DNA of 13,206 bases from Pedobacter sp. UBA2067 (GCA_002333205.1 DDAD01000133.1:8643-21848); one strand, 5' to 3'; counted from the first letter of the stretch, positions 1 to 8,272 are shown. Notes: generated by a model from the letters alone, not told the origin. Program-made: numbers and translations.

Positions 1-1
1 C

Positions 2-310
2 GCGGTGACCAATATGGCTAATGTTGCTGCAGAGATCATGGACAGAAATGGCCTGACCGCTGATGATGTAACCTGGCTGGTACCGCATCAGGCAAATAAA
101 AGAATTATTGACGCAACCTCATCCCGCATGGGCGTAGGCAGTGAAAAAGTGATGGTGAACATCGACCGTTATGGCAACACAACCAATGGTACCATACCTT
201 TATGTTTATGGGAATGGGAAAGCCAGCTTAAAAAAGGTGACACCCTGATACTAGCTGCTTTTGGCGGTGGGTTTACCTGGGGATCCGTTTACTTAAAGTG
301 GGCATATTAA
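2..310 (+). CDS. fabH: 3-oxoacyl-ACP synthase III (KAS III), C-terminal part
   Basis: This is the last 102 codons of FabH; the 5' part, with the catalytic cysteine, lies left of the window. FabH condenses acetyl-CoA with malonyl-ACP to start type II fatty-acid synthesis in the cytoplasm. Two of the three catalytic residues are visible: the His in VPHQANKRI and the Asn in [10 protein letters not shown]. The end also carries the Gly-rich [11 protein letters not shown] segment that is typical of KAS III C-termini. The reading frame is open from the first base, so the GTG at position 5 is only an internal Val codon. It lies 72 bp upstream of accB on the same strand, in the fabH-accB-accC order common in Bacteroidota, and no terminator lies between them. 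The family call is secure; the gene is partial only because of the window edge. Confidence 0.95.
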   Translation, partial: AVTNMANVAAEIMDRNGLTADDVTWLVPHQANKRIIDATSSRMGVGSEKVMVNIDRYGNTTNGTIPLCLWEWESQLKKGDTLILAAFGGGFTWGSVYLKWAY

Positions 311-382
311 TTTAATACCATAATTAATCTTAACTTAGTTTGTTCTAAGACATAATTTTTCAAAAAAAATAACATCTAGAAA

Positions 383-862
383 ATGGATATAAAACAAATT
401 CAGGAACTCATTAAATTTGTTTCTCGTTCTGGCGTAAATGAAGTTGCTATTGAGCAGGAAAACTTCAAAATCACGATTAAAACCAACCAGACGCCAACGG
501 TGATCAACACGACTGTTCCAGCACCAGCGCCTGCAGCAGCAGTATTGCCAGCAGCACCTGCGCCAGCGCCACAGCCGGTTACAACTCCAGCAGAGTCTAA
601 AGAAGCAGCAGATGCATCTAAATACATTACCATTAAGTCTCCGATGATTGGTACGTTCTACCGTTCTTCAAGCCCGGATAAAGCATCTTTTGTTAATGTT
701 GGTGATGAAGTGAGCAGCGGAAAAATCATCTGCATTATTGAAGCAATGAAGTTATTCAACGAGATTGAAAGTGAAGTGTCTGGTAGAATTGTTAAAGTAT
801 TGGTAGAGAATGCATCGCCAGTAGAATATGACCAACCGTTATTTTTAGTTGAACCTATGTAA
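383..862 (+). CDS. accB: Biotin carboxyl carrier protein of acetyl-CoA carboxylase (BCCP)
   Basis: AccB carries biotin between the biotin carboxylase and the carboxyltransferase of acetyl-CoA carboxylase, in the cytoplasm. The 159-residue protein has the usual build. An N-terminal segment (about 1-35) resembles the BCCP dimerisation region. An Ala/Pro-rich flexible linker covers about 45-70, and a biotinyl domain covers about 80-158. The biotin attachment motif is EAMKLFNEI, with the modified lysine at residue 123. The length matches E. coli AccB (156 aa). The ATG at 383 follows an A-rich stretch with no Shine-Dalgarno sequence, which is normal in Bacteroidota. accC starts 37 bp downstream, so the two are almost certainly co-transcribed. 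Confidence 0.97.
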   Translation: MDIKQIQELIKFVSRSGVNEVAIEQENFKITIKTNQTPTVINTTVPAPAPAAAVLPAAPAPAPQPVTTPAESKEAADASKYITIKSPMIGTFYRSSSPDKASFVNVGDEVSSGKIICIIEAMKLFNEIESEVSGRIVKVLVENASPVEYDQPLFLVEPM

Positions 863-899
863 TTTTGCTTAACAGCAATCTTATCATCTTAACCATTCT

Positions 900-2240
900 A
901 TGTTTAAAAAAATACTAATTGCCAACAGGGGCGAAATCGCTTTGCGAATCATTCGTACCTGTAAAGAAATGGGCATTAAAACCGTTGCTGTATATTCAAC
1001 TGCGGACAGAGAAAGCTTACATGTCAGGTTCGCTGATGAAGCGGTATGCATCGGTCCACCTCCGAGTAAAGATTCTTACTTAAGTATTCCAAATATTATT
1101 TCAGCAGCTGAACTAACCAATGCGGATGCAATCCACCCTGGTTATGGTTTCCTGTCTGAAAATGCGAAGTTCTCTTCTGTTTGCCGTGATTACGGGATTA
1201 AATTTATTGGTGCAACACCTGAGCAAATCAACTCCATGGGCGATAAAGCTTCGGCCAAGGAAACCATGAAAAAAGCGGGTGTACCAACCATTCCGGGTTC
1301 TGAGGGACTTTTGGAAAGCGTTAAAGAAGGTATTGCCATTGCAAATGAAATGGGCTACCCAGTGATTCTGAAAGCTACTGCTGGTGGTGGTGGCCGCGGA
1401 ATGCGCGTGGTATGGAAGGATGAAGAGTTTGAGAATGCCTGGGACAGCGCAAGACAAGAGTCTGGTGCAGCTTTCGGTAACGACGGACTTTATCTGGAGA
1501 AATACATTGAAGATCCACGTCACATTGAGATCCAGATTATCGGAGATCAATATGGAAAAGCTTGTCACCTTTCTGAAAGAGATTGCTCTATTCAACGTCG
1601 CCACCAAAAGCTTGTTGAAGAGGCACCATCTCCTTTCATGACACCTGAACTGCGTGAAAGAATGGGTGAAGCAGCCATTAAAGGTGCTGTTGCTGTAGGA
1701 TACGAAGGCGCAGGTACCATTGAGTTCCTGGTTGACAAACACCGTAACTTCTATTTCATGGAGATGAATACCCGTATTCAGGTAGAGCATCCGGTTACAG
1801 AAGAGGTAATCAACTACGACTTGATTAAAGAGCAGATCAAAGTTGCAGCTGGTGTTCCAATCAGTGGTAAAAACTACCATCCGGATATGCATGCTATTGA
1901 ATGCAGGATCAATGCGGAAGATCCGTTTAACAACTTCCGCCCATCACCAGGTAAAATCACCAACTTCCACTCTCCGGGTGGACATGGGGTACGTGTAGAT
2001 ACACATGTATATGCAGGTTACCAGATTCCACCTAACTACGATTCCATGATTGCTAAACTAATCTGTGTTGCACAGACCAGGGAAGAAGCCATCAGCACCA
2101 TGGAGCGTGCTTTAAGTGAGTTTGTGATTGAAGGGGTTAAAACAACAATTCCTTTTCACCTGAAACTGATGAAAGATCCGAACTTCCGTGCAGGTAACTT
2201 TACCACCAAGTTCATGGAAACTTTTCAATTTTCTGAATAG
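900..2240 (+). CDS. accC: Biotin carboxylase subunit of acetyl-CoA carboxylase
   Basis: AccC uses ATP and bicarbonate to carboxylate the biotin on AccB, the first half-reaction of malonyl-CoA synthesis. At 446 residues it is full length (E. coli has 449). The N-terminal domain opens with [15 protein letters not shown]. The ATP-grasp Gly-rich loop [10 protein letters not shown] is at about 161-170. The [17 protein letters not shown] stretch is at about 229-245, with the lysine equivalent to E. coli K238 at 237. The metal and active-site motif [14 protein letters not shown] is at 288-301, including E288, N290, R292 and E296. ECRINAEDP follows near 334, with the arginine equivalent to E. coli R338 at 336. 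All catalytic residues I can check are present. A strong terminator follows, so this is the last gene of the fabH-accB-accC group. Confidence 0.97.
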   Translation: MFKKILIANRGEIALRIIRTCKEMGIKTVAVYSTADRESLHVRFADEAVCIGPPPSKDSYLSIPNIISAAELTNADAIHPGYGFLSENAKFSSVCRDYGIKFIGATPEQINSMGDKASAKETMKKAGVPTIPGSEGLLESVKEGIAIANEMGYPVILKATAGGGGRGMRVVWKDEEFENAWDSARQESGAAFGNDGLYLEKYIEDPRHIEIQIIGDQYGKACHLSERDCSIQRRHQKLVEEAPSPFMTPELRERMGEAAIKGAVAVGYEGAGTIEFLVDKHRNFYFMEMNTRIQVEHPVTEEVINYDLIKEQIKVAAGVPISGKNYHPDMHAIECRINAEDPFNNFRPSPGKITNFHSPGGHGVRVDTHVYAGYQIPPNYDSMIAKLICVAQTREEAISTMERALSEFVIEGVKTTIPFHLKLMKDPNFRAGNFTTKFMETFQFSE

Positions 2241-2266
2241 ACAAACTATTGATTATAATTAAACGT

Positions 2267-2309
2267 AAATACCATTCTAAATCTCGATTAGAATGGTATT
2301 TTTGTTTTT
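2267..2309 (+). terminator. Intrinsic terminator after accC
   Basis: There is a perfect 14-bp inverted repeat, 2267-2280 paired with 2288-2301 (core ACCATTCTAA / TTAGAATGGT), around a 7-nt loop. A T-rich run to 2309 follows directly. It lies 26 bp after the accC stop and 12 bp before tatC, so it should separate the acetyl-CoA carboxylase transcript from the tatC group. The stem is A/T-rich at its base but long and without mismatches. Confidence 0.85.
2297..2304 (+). promoter_or_regulatory. Possible -7 box of a tatC promoter, inside the terminator tail
   Basis: TATTTTTG fits the Bacteroidota -7 consensus TAnnTTTG exactly. It is formed by the right foot and T-run of the accC terminator. Transcription would start near 2308, about 14 nt before the tatC ATG. 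I see no TTG at the expected -33 distance, and T-runs give this match easily by chance, so this is weak. Confidence 0.2.
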
Positions 2310-2321
2310 CAAGTTACCTAC

Positions 2322-3209
2322 ATGAGTGAAAATAAGACGCAAAAACTAATAGATTCTATAAAGGAGAAAGGCAAGACGCTGGAAGCTGAGATGTCTTTCT
2401 TTGACCATATCGATGTTCTAAGAAAACACCTGTTACGCGTAGTGGCGGTGGTGTTGGTACTTACAATCGGTGCGTTCTATTTTACAGATTTTATATTCAA
2501 TGAAATCATCATGGGTCCCAAAAATGCCAATTTCTGGACCTATCGCATGATGTGTGAGCTGGTAGCTAAATTCCCTTCCATAGGTCCGGAGTTTTGCATT
2601 ACCAAAATAGATGCTAAGATTATCAACACGGAAATGGCAGGTCAGTTTACCTTACAGCTGAACTCCTGTGTGATGGTTGGTATTATTCTGGGCATCCCCT
2701 ACTTGTTATTCGAGATCTGGTTGTTCGTGAAACCAGCGTTACATGAACATGAGCGTAAATCCGCTAGTGGTTTCGTGATATTCGCATCCAGTCTGTTCTT
2801 CCTGGGCATTATGTTCGGGTATTATATCATCTGCCCGCTGTCCATCAACTTCCTGACAAACTTCACGGTGAGTCCGGATATTGAAAACACGTTCACCATT
2901 GATTCTTATTTGTCTTCCGTAATGACCCTGACCTTGGGTGCTGGCGTGATTTTCCAGCTGCCTGTGATCATTTACATCCTCTCTAAGCTGGGTGTGATGA
3001 CACCTGCTTTCATGCGTGCAAGCAGAAGATATGCTACGGTATTGATCCTGATCGTTGCAGCCGTGGTTACGCCAACCGCAGATCCATATACCATGCTTAT
3101 TGTTGCAGCACCATTGTTCCTGCTTTATGAGCTTAGTATTTACATCTCCGCAGCCATTGAGAAAAAGAAGAACAAAGAAATCTTCGGAACGACAACCCCG
3201 AATGTCTAA
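2322..3209 (+). CDS. tatC: Sec-independent protein translocase TatC
   Basis: TatC is the inner-membrane receptor of the twin-arginine pathway; it binds Tat signal peptides and works with TatA-type subunits to export folded proteins. The 295-residue protein shows a cytoplasmic start with FFDHIDVLRKHLLR (about 26-39), matching the family's conserved N-terminus. Hydrophobic segments lie near 40-60, 113-138, 150-178, 198-222, 237-255 and 256-278, which fits six helices. The hallmark VVTPTADPYTMLIVAAPLFLLYE is at about 248-270, and FEIWLFVKPAL is at 130-140. The first periplasmic loop (about 60-110) is long, a trait I associate with Bacteroidota TatC. No tatA or tatB is adjacent. The ATG at 2322 follows a terminator, so tatC probably opens a new unit with rpiB 45 bp downstream. 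Confidence 0.95.
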   Translation: MSENKTQKLIDSIKEKGKTLEAEMSFFDHIDVLRKHLLRVVAVVLVLTIGAFYFTDFIFNEIIMGPKNANFWTYRMMCELVAKFPSIGPEFCITKIDAKIINTEMAGQFTLQLNSCVMVGIILGIPYLLFEIWLFVKPALHEHERKSASGFVIFASSLFFLGIMFGYYIICPLSINFLTNFTVSPDIENTFTIDSYLSSVMTLTLGAGVIFQLPVIIYILSKLGVMTPAFMRASRRYATVLILIVAAVVTPTADPYTMLIVAAPLFLLYELSIYISAAIEKKKNKEIFGTTTPNV

Positions 3210-3254
3210 CAAATATTTTACGACCCATCTGTTATATTCTAATTAGATTTGAAA

Positions 3255-3695
3255 ATGTCTTCTACAACTAAGATTGCCATCGGTGCGGATCACGCAGGAT
3301 TTGAATACAAGGAAATGCTTAAAGAAATGCTTACCGGTCTGGCCTATGAGGTTAAGGATTATGGTACCCATTCCGCGGCTTCTGTAGACTATCCGGACTT
3401 TGCACATCCCGTAGCGGAAGCCGTTGAAAGCAACGCTTCGGATTTTGGCGTGTTGGTATGTGGCAGTGCCAACGGCGTGGCCATCACCGCGAACAAACAC
3501 CAACAGATTCGTGCAGCGATTTGCTGGGCGAAGGAAATTGCAGCACTTGCCAGACAACACAACAACGCCAACGTGATTTGTGTACCGGCAAGATTTGTTT
3601 CGGAAGACCTGGCAAAGGAAATGGTGCAGACTTTTCTGAATACCGCTTTTGAGGGCGGCAGACATGGGGACCGCGTAGAGAAGATTGCTTGTTAG
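3255..3695 (+). CDS. rpiB: Ribose-5-phosphate isomerase B
   Basis: RpiB interconverts ribose 5-phosphate and ribulose 5-phosphate in the non-oxidative pentose phosphate pathway, in the cytoplasm. The 146-residue protein matches the family length of about 145-150. Visible motifs are GADHAGFEYK (10-19, phosphate-binding and catalytic Asp/His region), DYPDFA (45-50), CGSANGVAITANK (69-81, with the active-site Cys69), and RQHNNAN (100-106, His102). The Cys marks the bacterial type rather than the mycobacterial type that lacks it. I chose the ATG at 3255, not the TTG two codons upstream, because MSSTTKIAIGADHAG gives the usual distance to the first strand. It lies 45 bp after tatC. Members of the RpiB/LacAB family can also isomerise allose or galactose 6-phosphate; nothing nearby points that way. 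Confidence 0.95.
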   Translation: MSSTTKIAIGADHAGFEYKEMLKEMLTGLAYEVKDYGTHSAASVDYPDFAHPVAEAVESNASDFGVLVCGSANGVAITANKHQQIRAAICWAKEIAALARQHNNANVICVPARFVSEDLAKEMVQTFLNTAFEGGRHGDRVEKIAC

Positions 3696-3769
3696 ATAAA
3701 ACACCAAAAGCTCGACCTGGCATTCAATAGCTGGGTTAGCTTGATCAAAAGAACTACAAACACAAATAA

Positions 3770-5392
3770 ATGAGAAAACAGATTGTTTACACTAGCTTGG
3801 CTTTATTGCTTGGTTTTGGGGCCTGTGCGCAGGATAAAACCGCAATAAAATTTAGCCAAAGCATTTCAAAAGATAATGCATACAAGCATTTATCCGTATT
3901 GGCTTCAGACGAATATGAAGGCCGCGAGACTGGTAAAAAAGGCGCCTGGATGGCAGCTGACTATATCCGCACACAGTTTAAGAGCTTAGGTTTAACCGCT
4001 CCAGTGAATGGCAGCTACTTCCAACCAGTTGGATTGGCAACATACAGCCTTTCCCAAACGGTGTTTACCCTCAATGGTACGCCATTGGAATCCATGAAAG
4101 ACTTCGTTATTCAGCCAAACAATGTGGGCCTGAAAGGCTTTACTTTCAATGCTTCTGAGGTACTTTTTGCAGGTTACGGCCTGAACAAAGGTGAATACAA
4201 TGACTATGCAGGTCAGAATGTAAGTGGCAAAGTGGTGATGATCTTCGCTTCTGGCGATCCGACCCAGAAAGCTGCTGCTGCCCCGGCTGACCGTGCCGCA
4301 ATGCGCAAAGCAATGGCAGAGCGTCAGGCGAAGTTGAGCTACCTGATGGATAACAATGCTGCCGGCATTATTCTGATTGACCCGGCATTGGATAACATCA
4401 GCCCGGAAATGAAAGCAAGATATGCTGGTTCTGGTCAGATGGTGTTATTGAAAGCTGCAAATGTGGAGCGTATGCAGAACCAGAAATTACCTAACGTGGT
4501 TAGCGTAAATACAGCTACTGCTAACCAGATTCTTAAAGCTTCGGGACTTACTGTAGATGCTTTACAACAGCAGATCACTTCTGCAGGAAAGCCAGCTACC
4601 AGAGTGATTAAAGCTGATGTTTCTGCAAGTGCAATGAAAAAAGAAGAAAAGGTGCGTGCAGAAAACGTGCTTGGCTTCCTTGAAGGTTCTGACCCTAAAT
4701 TAAAGTCTGAAATTCTGGTAATCTCAGCGCACTATGATCACGAAGGTTTAACCGCTTCCGGTGATGATAAAGTATTCAACGGTGCTGATGATGATGGTTC
4801 TGGAACTACCGGCGTAATCATGATGGCAGAAGCTTTTGCTAAAGCTAAAAAAGCGGGTAAAGGTCCGAAAAGAAGTATTTTGTTCATGACCGTAGTGGGT
4901 GAAGAAAAAGGCCTTTTGGGTTCTGACTGGTACTCTGAAAATCCAGTTTTCCCATTGAAGAACACCATCGCAGATTTAAACATCGACATGATTGGTCGTA
5001 CAGGTACTGAATACCAGACCAGACCAGATTCTACAAACTATGTTTACGTGATCGGTTCTGATAAACTAAGTACTGAATTACGTCAGATCAGCGAAACTGC
5101 TAATAAAACTTACACCAAGTTGCACTTGGATTACAAGTTTGATGATCCGAATGATACCGAGCGTATCTACTACCGTTCTGACCACTATAACTTTGCTAAG
5201 CACGGTATTCCAATCATTTTCTACTTCAACGGTGTACATGAGGATTACCACAAGGCAAGTGATGAGATCGGCAAAATCAACTTCCCACTCCTGGCAAAAC
5301 GTGCACAACTTGCATATTACACTGCCTGGGAATTGGCAAATAGAGCTACAAGACCGGTTGTAGATAAAACTGATACTACACCTGCACGATAA
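3770..5392 (+). CDS. Exported M28-family zinc aminopeptidase with PA-like insert
   Basis: A 540-residue secreted metallopeptidase that probably removes N-terminal amino acids from peptides in the periplasm or at the cell surface. The N-terminus (1-22) is a signal peptide. ACA before Gln21 fits signal peptidase I cleavage, while Cys19 after FGA could be a poor lipobox, so soluble or lipid-anchored is open. A protease-associated-like insert spans about 125-285, with VLFAGYGLNKGEYNDY typical of it. The M28 catalytic part follows: His321 in SAHYDH, Asp340 in NGADDDGSG, Glu378 and Glu379 in VVGEEKGLLGS, Asp406 in NIDMIGR, and His494 in DYHKASDE. This is a full set of two-zinc ligands plus the general base, so the enzyme should be active. 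It lies 74 bp after rpiB with no terminator between, and a strong terminator follows. Confidence 0.92.
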   Translation: MRKQIVYTSLALLLGFGACAQDKTAIKFSQSISKDNAYKHLSVLASDEYEGRETGKKGAWMAADYIRTQFKSLGLTAPVNGSYFQPVGLATYSLSQTVFTLNGTPLESMKDFVIQPNNVGLKGFTFNASEVLFAGYGLNKGEYNDYAGQNVSGKVVMIFASGDPTQKAAAAPADRAAMRKAMAERQAKLSYLMDNNAAGIILIDPALDNISPEMKARYAGSGQMVLLKAANVERMQNQKLPNVVSVNTATANQILKASGLTVDALQQQITSAGKPATRVIKADVSASAMKKEEKVRAENVLGFLEGSDPKLKSEILVISAHYDHEGLTASGDDKVFNGADDDGSGTTGVIMMAEAFAKAKKAGKGPKRSILFMTVVGEEKGLLGSDWYSENPVFPLKNTIADLNIDMIGRTGTEYQTRPDSTNYVYVIGSDKLSTELRQISETANKTYTKLHLDYKFDDPNDTERIYYRSDHYNFAKHGIPIIFYFNGVHEDYHKASDEIGKINFPLLAKRAQLAYYTAWELANRATRPVVDKTDTTPAR

Positions 5393-5413
5393 GTGTATTA
5401 ATAAACGTTATAG

Positions 5414-5442
5414 AAACCTGCCCCTTAAAGGCAGGTTTTTTT
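5414..5442 (+). terminator. Intrinsic terminator after the M28 peptidase
   Basis: AAACCTGCC (5414-5422) pairs perfectly with GGCAGGTTT (5430-5438) around a 7-nt loop, followed by a T-run to 5442. It begins 21 bp after the peptidase stop and separates the tatC-rpiB-peptidase group from the lutB-like gene. Confidence 0.9.
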
Positions 5443-5490
5443 GTTATAGAGCAGACCGGCTAATTAATGCCGAATCTCTTGATATATATT

Positions 5491-5498
5491 TATATTTG
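5491..5498 (+). promoter_or_regulatory. Possible leaderless promoter (-7 box) of the lutB-like gene
   Basis: TATATTTG is an exact match to the Bacteroidota -7 element TAnnTTTG and ends 3 nt before the ATG at 5502. With the usual spacing of about 4 nt from the box to the start site, transcription would begin on or beside the A of the ATG, giving a leaderless message. It lies downstream of a strong terminator, where a new promoter is needed. I see no clear TTG at the -33 distance, and the region is A/T-rich, so confidence is limited. Confidence 0.35.
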
Positions 5499-5501
5499 AA
5501 C

Positions 5502-6887
5502 ATGACGAAAAGTGCTGAAGCGTTTTTGGAGAAGTCGGACGAGAAAGTGTTTGACTTAGACCACAGGAAAACCATCAATCATAATATAGGCAAGTACAAC
5601 GTAGCCGTAGAAAGAGGGTTATCAAAGTTTGAAAACCTGGAGCAGTCTAAGAAGAAAGCACATGTCATTAAATGGCGTGTGATGGAGAATTTGGATAAGT
5701 TCCTTCCTGAATTTGAAACAAACTTTCAGAAGCGGGGTGGGAAGGTCATTTGGGCCAACGATGCGGAAGAAGCCCGGCGGGAGATTCTGAATATCATCCG
5801 CAAAGCTGGCGGTAAGACTGTGATCAAATCAAAATCCATGACTACGGAAGAGTTGCACCTGAACGACTTCCTGGAGAAAAACGACATCGAATCGCTGGAA
5901 AGTGACCTGGGCGAGTATATCGTGCAGTTACTGGGGCAGCCACCATATCATATTGTTACCCCGGCCATGCACCTGAGCAAGGAAGAAATTGCCAAGCTCT
6001 TTCATGATAAATTCGGTACCCCCATTGATGCTACGCCGGCACAGCTTACACAGAAAGCTCGGGAGCTGCTGAGGGAAAAGTACCTCAAAGCAGATGTGGG
6101 TATTTCGGGTGCCAATTTCCTGGTTGCGGATACAGGTAGTATTGCGCTTACCGAAAATGAGGGCAACGCAAGGCTCTGTACGACCTTTCCTAAGATTCAC
6201 ATCGCTATCGCTGGCATTGAGAAGATCATTCCTTCTATGGCAGATCTGGACCTTTTCTGGCCATTGCTCGCCAGTCATGGTACCGGTCAGAATCTTACGG
6301 TATACAACAGCATGATCAGCGGTCCGCGTCAGGCAGATGAAACTGATGGTCCGGAGGAGATGTATGTAATTTTACTGGATAACGGCAGGACCAATCTGCT
6401 GGCTCAGAAAGACCAGCGTCAGGGCTTATATTGCATTCGCTGTGGCGCCTGTTTAAACGCTTGTCCGGTGTACAAAAACGTGGGTGGTCATACTTATGAA
6501 ACGACCTACAGTGGGCCGATCGGATCCTTGATTACCCCGCACATGCAGGGTATGAAGGAGTTTAAGCACCTGAGTTATGCTTCTACCCTATGTGGTAAAT
6601 GTTCTGAAGTTTGCCCGGTAAAAATAGACATTCACAAGATGCTGCTACTGAACCGCAGGGATGCCACTGCAGAACATGACAACAGCAAATCTGAAGATCT
6701 GGGTTGGAAAGCCTGGCAGACCGGTATGGCTAAAAGAAGTCGTATGGATATGGTTGGCGGAAAAATCAAGAACTTCTTCCTTAAAAACTTGTTCCGTAAT
6801 ATATGGGGTAAGCATCGTTCAAGGCCTGAGGTTGCACCCAAATCTTTTGCGAAACTCTGGGACGAGCAGAACAAGGGTAAAGAGTAG
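5502..6887 (+). CDS. lutB: LutB-type lactate utilization iron-sulfur protein
   Basis: LutB is an iron-sulfur subunit of the LutABC system, which oxidises L-lactate to pyruvate. The 461-residue protein has an LUD domain (about 60-300; note ISGANFLVADTGSIAL and TGQNLTVYNSMISGPRQ). Next comes a ferredoxin-like part with CIRCGACLNACP (Cys 311, 314, 317, 321) and CGKCSEVCP (Cys 364, 367, 371), the seven-cysteine pattern I recall in B. subtilis LutB. The C-terminal tail (about 385-461) is basic. I chose the ATG at 5502; an in-frame TTG at 5496 would add only two residues and overlaps the promoter-like box. lutA and lutC are not next to it: upstream is a terminated peptidase gene and downstream a lipoprotein gene. 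The family is secure, but lactate as substrate is inferred from the family only. Confidence 0.9.
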   Translation: MTKSAEAFLEKSDEKVFDLDHRKTINHNIGKYNVAVERGLSKFENLEQSKKKAHVIKWRVMENLDKFLPEFETNFQKRGGKVIWANDAEEARREILNIIRKAGGKTVIKSKSMTTEELHLNDFLEKNDIESLESDLGEYIVQLLGQPPYHIVTPAMHLSKEEIAKLFHDKFGTPIDATPAQLTQKARELLREKYLKADVGISGANFLVADTGSIALTENEGNARLCTTFPKIHIAIAGIEKIIPSMADLDLFWPLLASHGTGQNLTVYNSMISGPRQADETDGPEEMYVILLDNGRTNLLAQKDQRQGLYCIRCGACLNACPVYKNVGGHTYETTYSGPIGSLITPHMQGMKEFKHLSYASTLCGKCSEVCPVKIDIHKMLLLNRRDATAEHDNSKSEDLGWKAWQTGMAKRSRMDMVGGKIKNFFLKNLFRNIWGKHRSRPEVAPKSFAKLWDEQNKGKE

Positions 6888-6926
6888 AACCTGTAATGGT
6901 CGAAATATAAATAGCATAAATTAGCA

Positions 6927-7739
6927 ATGAACTTCAAAACAAATCTTTACAGTCTGATCTGCGTGCTTTTGGTATTAGGCAGCTGCCAGCAGAAGCCTAA
7001 GCACCCCCAAGCGGGATTGATCAACCAATCGTCTGCTACAGGGCTGGATGAACAGGGTGTAATCGCATTTGCTGAAGACATTGAACATGGTAAGAATAAT
7101 CTGAAGAAGTTGTCCAGCCTGGTATATAAACGAGGGCAGGAGAACTTCTTTGTAGAACATTATTTCAATGACCATGGCGATCAGGTGTTGATCGCACACC
7201 AACAGGCATTACCTTCAATGCTGGAGTCGAGTAAAAGGTATTATTTTAAAAACGATAGTTTAATACTGGTTACCACAAGCGCGCAGCACATGGAAGGCAA
7301 AGAACAGTCCTATGAAGAAAGTCGCAACTACCTGCGCAATTACACAGTTTTCAAAAGAGAAAGTAAGGTAGCAAACAGTGTTGCTGAGCTAAACACGGCC
7401 GCCTTTGAGCCGACCGGCACTGGCCCTGTAGAAGATTATAAAGCTGCTGTTGAACAACTGCATGATGCACTACAGCGGCGGAATGATTTCGAATTGGTAT
7501 TCGACAAGATCACGCACTTTCCGGATGCGAGTTTTATTTCTTTAAAGAGTAGTAATCCAAATGGCTATACTGCGCAGGTCGAGCTGCAAGCTGCAGATGC
7601 ATTTGTGGATAGCCTGATGCGAGATCCGGCACACTTCAGAAACAACAAGATTAACTTCAACTGGAAGGTGGAAAACATGGAGGCCATCTATGTGCCTTCT
7701 GGCAGTACTTCAACCTCGGCAAGCGGATTGAACAGGTAA
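6927..7739 (+). CDS. Hypothetical lipoprotein, function unknown
   Basis: I do not recognise this 270-residue protein. The N-terminus has a short basic start, a hydrophobic core and the lipobox VLGSC, with the lipidated Cys at residue 20, so it should be a membrane-anchored lipoprotein. The mature part is hydrophilic with mixed charge, no repeats and no second membrane segment. An alternating strand pattern (ENFFVEHYFNDHGDQVLIAHQ, SKRYYFKNDSLILVTTSAQ) suggests a beta-rich fold, but this is only an impression. The last residues, from about 253, are Ser/Thr-rich and overlap the convergent SprT-like gene by 52 bp. It starts 39 bp after lutB with no terminator between, so co-transcription is likely; whether the two work together is unknown. 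Confidence 0.75.
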   Translation: MNFKTNLYSLICVLLVLGSCQQKPKHPQAGLINQSSATGLDEQGVIAFAEDIEHGKNNLKKLSSLVYKRGQENFFVEHYFNDHGDQVLIAHQQALPSMLESSKRYYFKNDSLILVTTSAQHMEGKEQSYEESRNYLRNYTVFKRESKVANSVAELNTAAFEPTGTGPVEDYKAAVEQLHDALQRRNDFELVFDKITHFPDASFISLKSSNPNGYTAQVELQAADAFVDSLMRDPAHFRNNKINFNWKVENMEAIYVPSGSTSTSASGLNR

Positions 7740-8272
7740 ACATGCCCATTGCTGAGCAGCACACAGCGGAAGCGCTTTCTTAGCCGCGGTCCCTTCTTAA
7801 ACTTCCTGCCATCTTTGATGATAAAGATAGTGTCCTGAGGGATTTCTTCCAGGCGTACATACTTGTGCGGTTTATCATAGGCACGCAGAGCCCTGGAAAG
7901 GTTTAAGTCTGTACAGCTGGATGCTGCAGGGTTTTGCAGGTAGTTTGTTATCGCATGTTCAATATCCTGTGGAAAAAGCTTTGCATCGAGAAATGGACTC
8001 ATCATTTTTTGATAGTTCCTTTTCCATTCTGACCCGTGCGGTTTCACCTTATTCTTATGATCATTCCAGGTAACCAGGTGTGCAAACTCATGCACCGTCG
8101 TAACCAGGAAAGCATAAGCATTTAGGTTATTGTTCACCGAGATCTTATGTCCGGCTTCCCGAAAGGGGTGACGGTAGTCACCAAGCTTAGTTGTACGCGT
8201 CTTGGAGATCTTGAACTCGCATTGAAAATAGTCGATCCACTTCGCAATAATCGGCGCAGCCGAAGGCGGCAT
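7688..8272 (-). CDS. SprT-like zinc metalloprotein
   Basis: The 194-residue protein has a SprT-like metallopeptidase core. HEFAH at 61-65 gives two His ligands and the catalytic Glu62. A third His at 79 lies in KPHGSEWK, the spacing seen in SprT/Spartan-type domains. ISVNNNLNAYAFLVTTV precedes the motif, and the C-terminal half (about 110-194) ends with YLFNPLAEVEV. Its substrate is unknown; the eukaryotic Spartan branch cuts DNA-protein crosslinks, but bacterial members are poorly studied. The ATG at 8272 is the first start codon in the open frame and is preceded directly by an in-frame TAG. A 10-codon N-terminal extension beyond that TAG looks like part of the ancestral gene (see 8273-8305). 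The gene is downstream of feoB on the same strand, and its 3' end overlaps the convergent lipoprotein gene. The fold is secure; the exact start is doubtful. Confidence 0.85.
   Translation of the reverse strand: MPPSAAPIIAKWIDYFQCEFKISKTRTTKLGDYRHPFREAGHKISVNNNLNAYAFLVTTVHEFAHLVTWNDHKNKVKPHGSEWKRNYQKMMSPFLDAKLFPQDIEHAITNYLQNPAASSCTDLNLSRALRAYDKPHKYVRLEEIPQDTIFIIKDGRKFKKGPRLRKRFRCVLLSNGHVYLFNPLAEVEVLPEGT

Noticed and set aside
335..342. TTAGTTTG between fabH and accB as an internal promoter
   Set aside because: It misses the key A of TAnnTTTG, has no -33 partner, and lies inside a likely operon.
1113..1892. Long open frame (259 codons) on the minus strand inside accC
   Set aside because: It lies wholly antisense to a strongly conserved enzyme gene, its translation has no recognisable motif and is rich in Cys, Phe and Asn as expected from a reversed frame.
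3243..3707. Minus-strand open frame of 154 codons covering rpiB
   Set aside because: It mirrors rpiB, whose catalytic motifs are all intact on the plus strand; no family is recognisable in the mirror frame.
3708..3745. Imperfect inverted repeat between rpiB and the M28 peptidase gene
   Set aside because: Only about 7 of 10 pairs match around a long loop and there is no T-run, so it does not qualify as a terminator.
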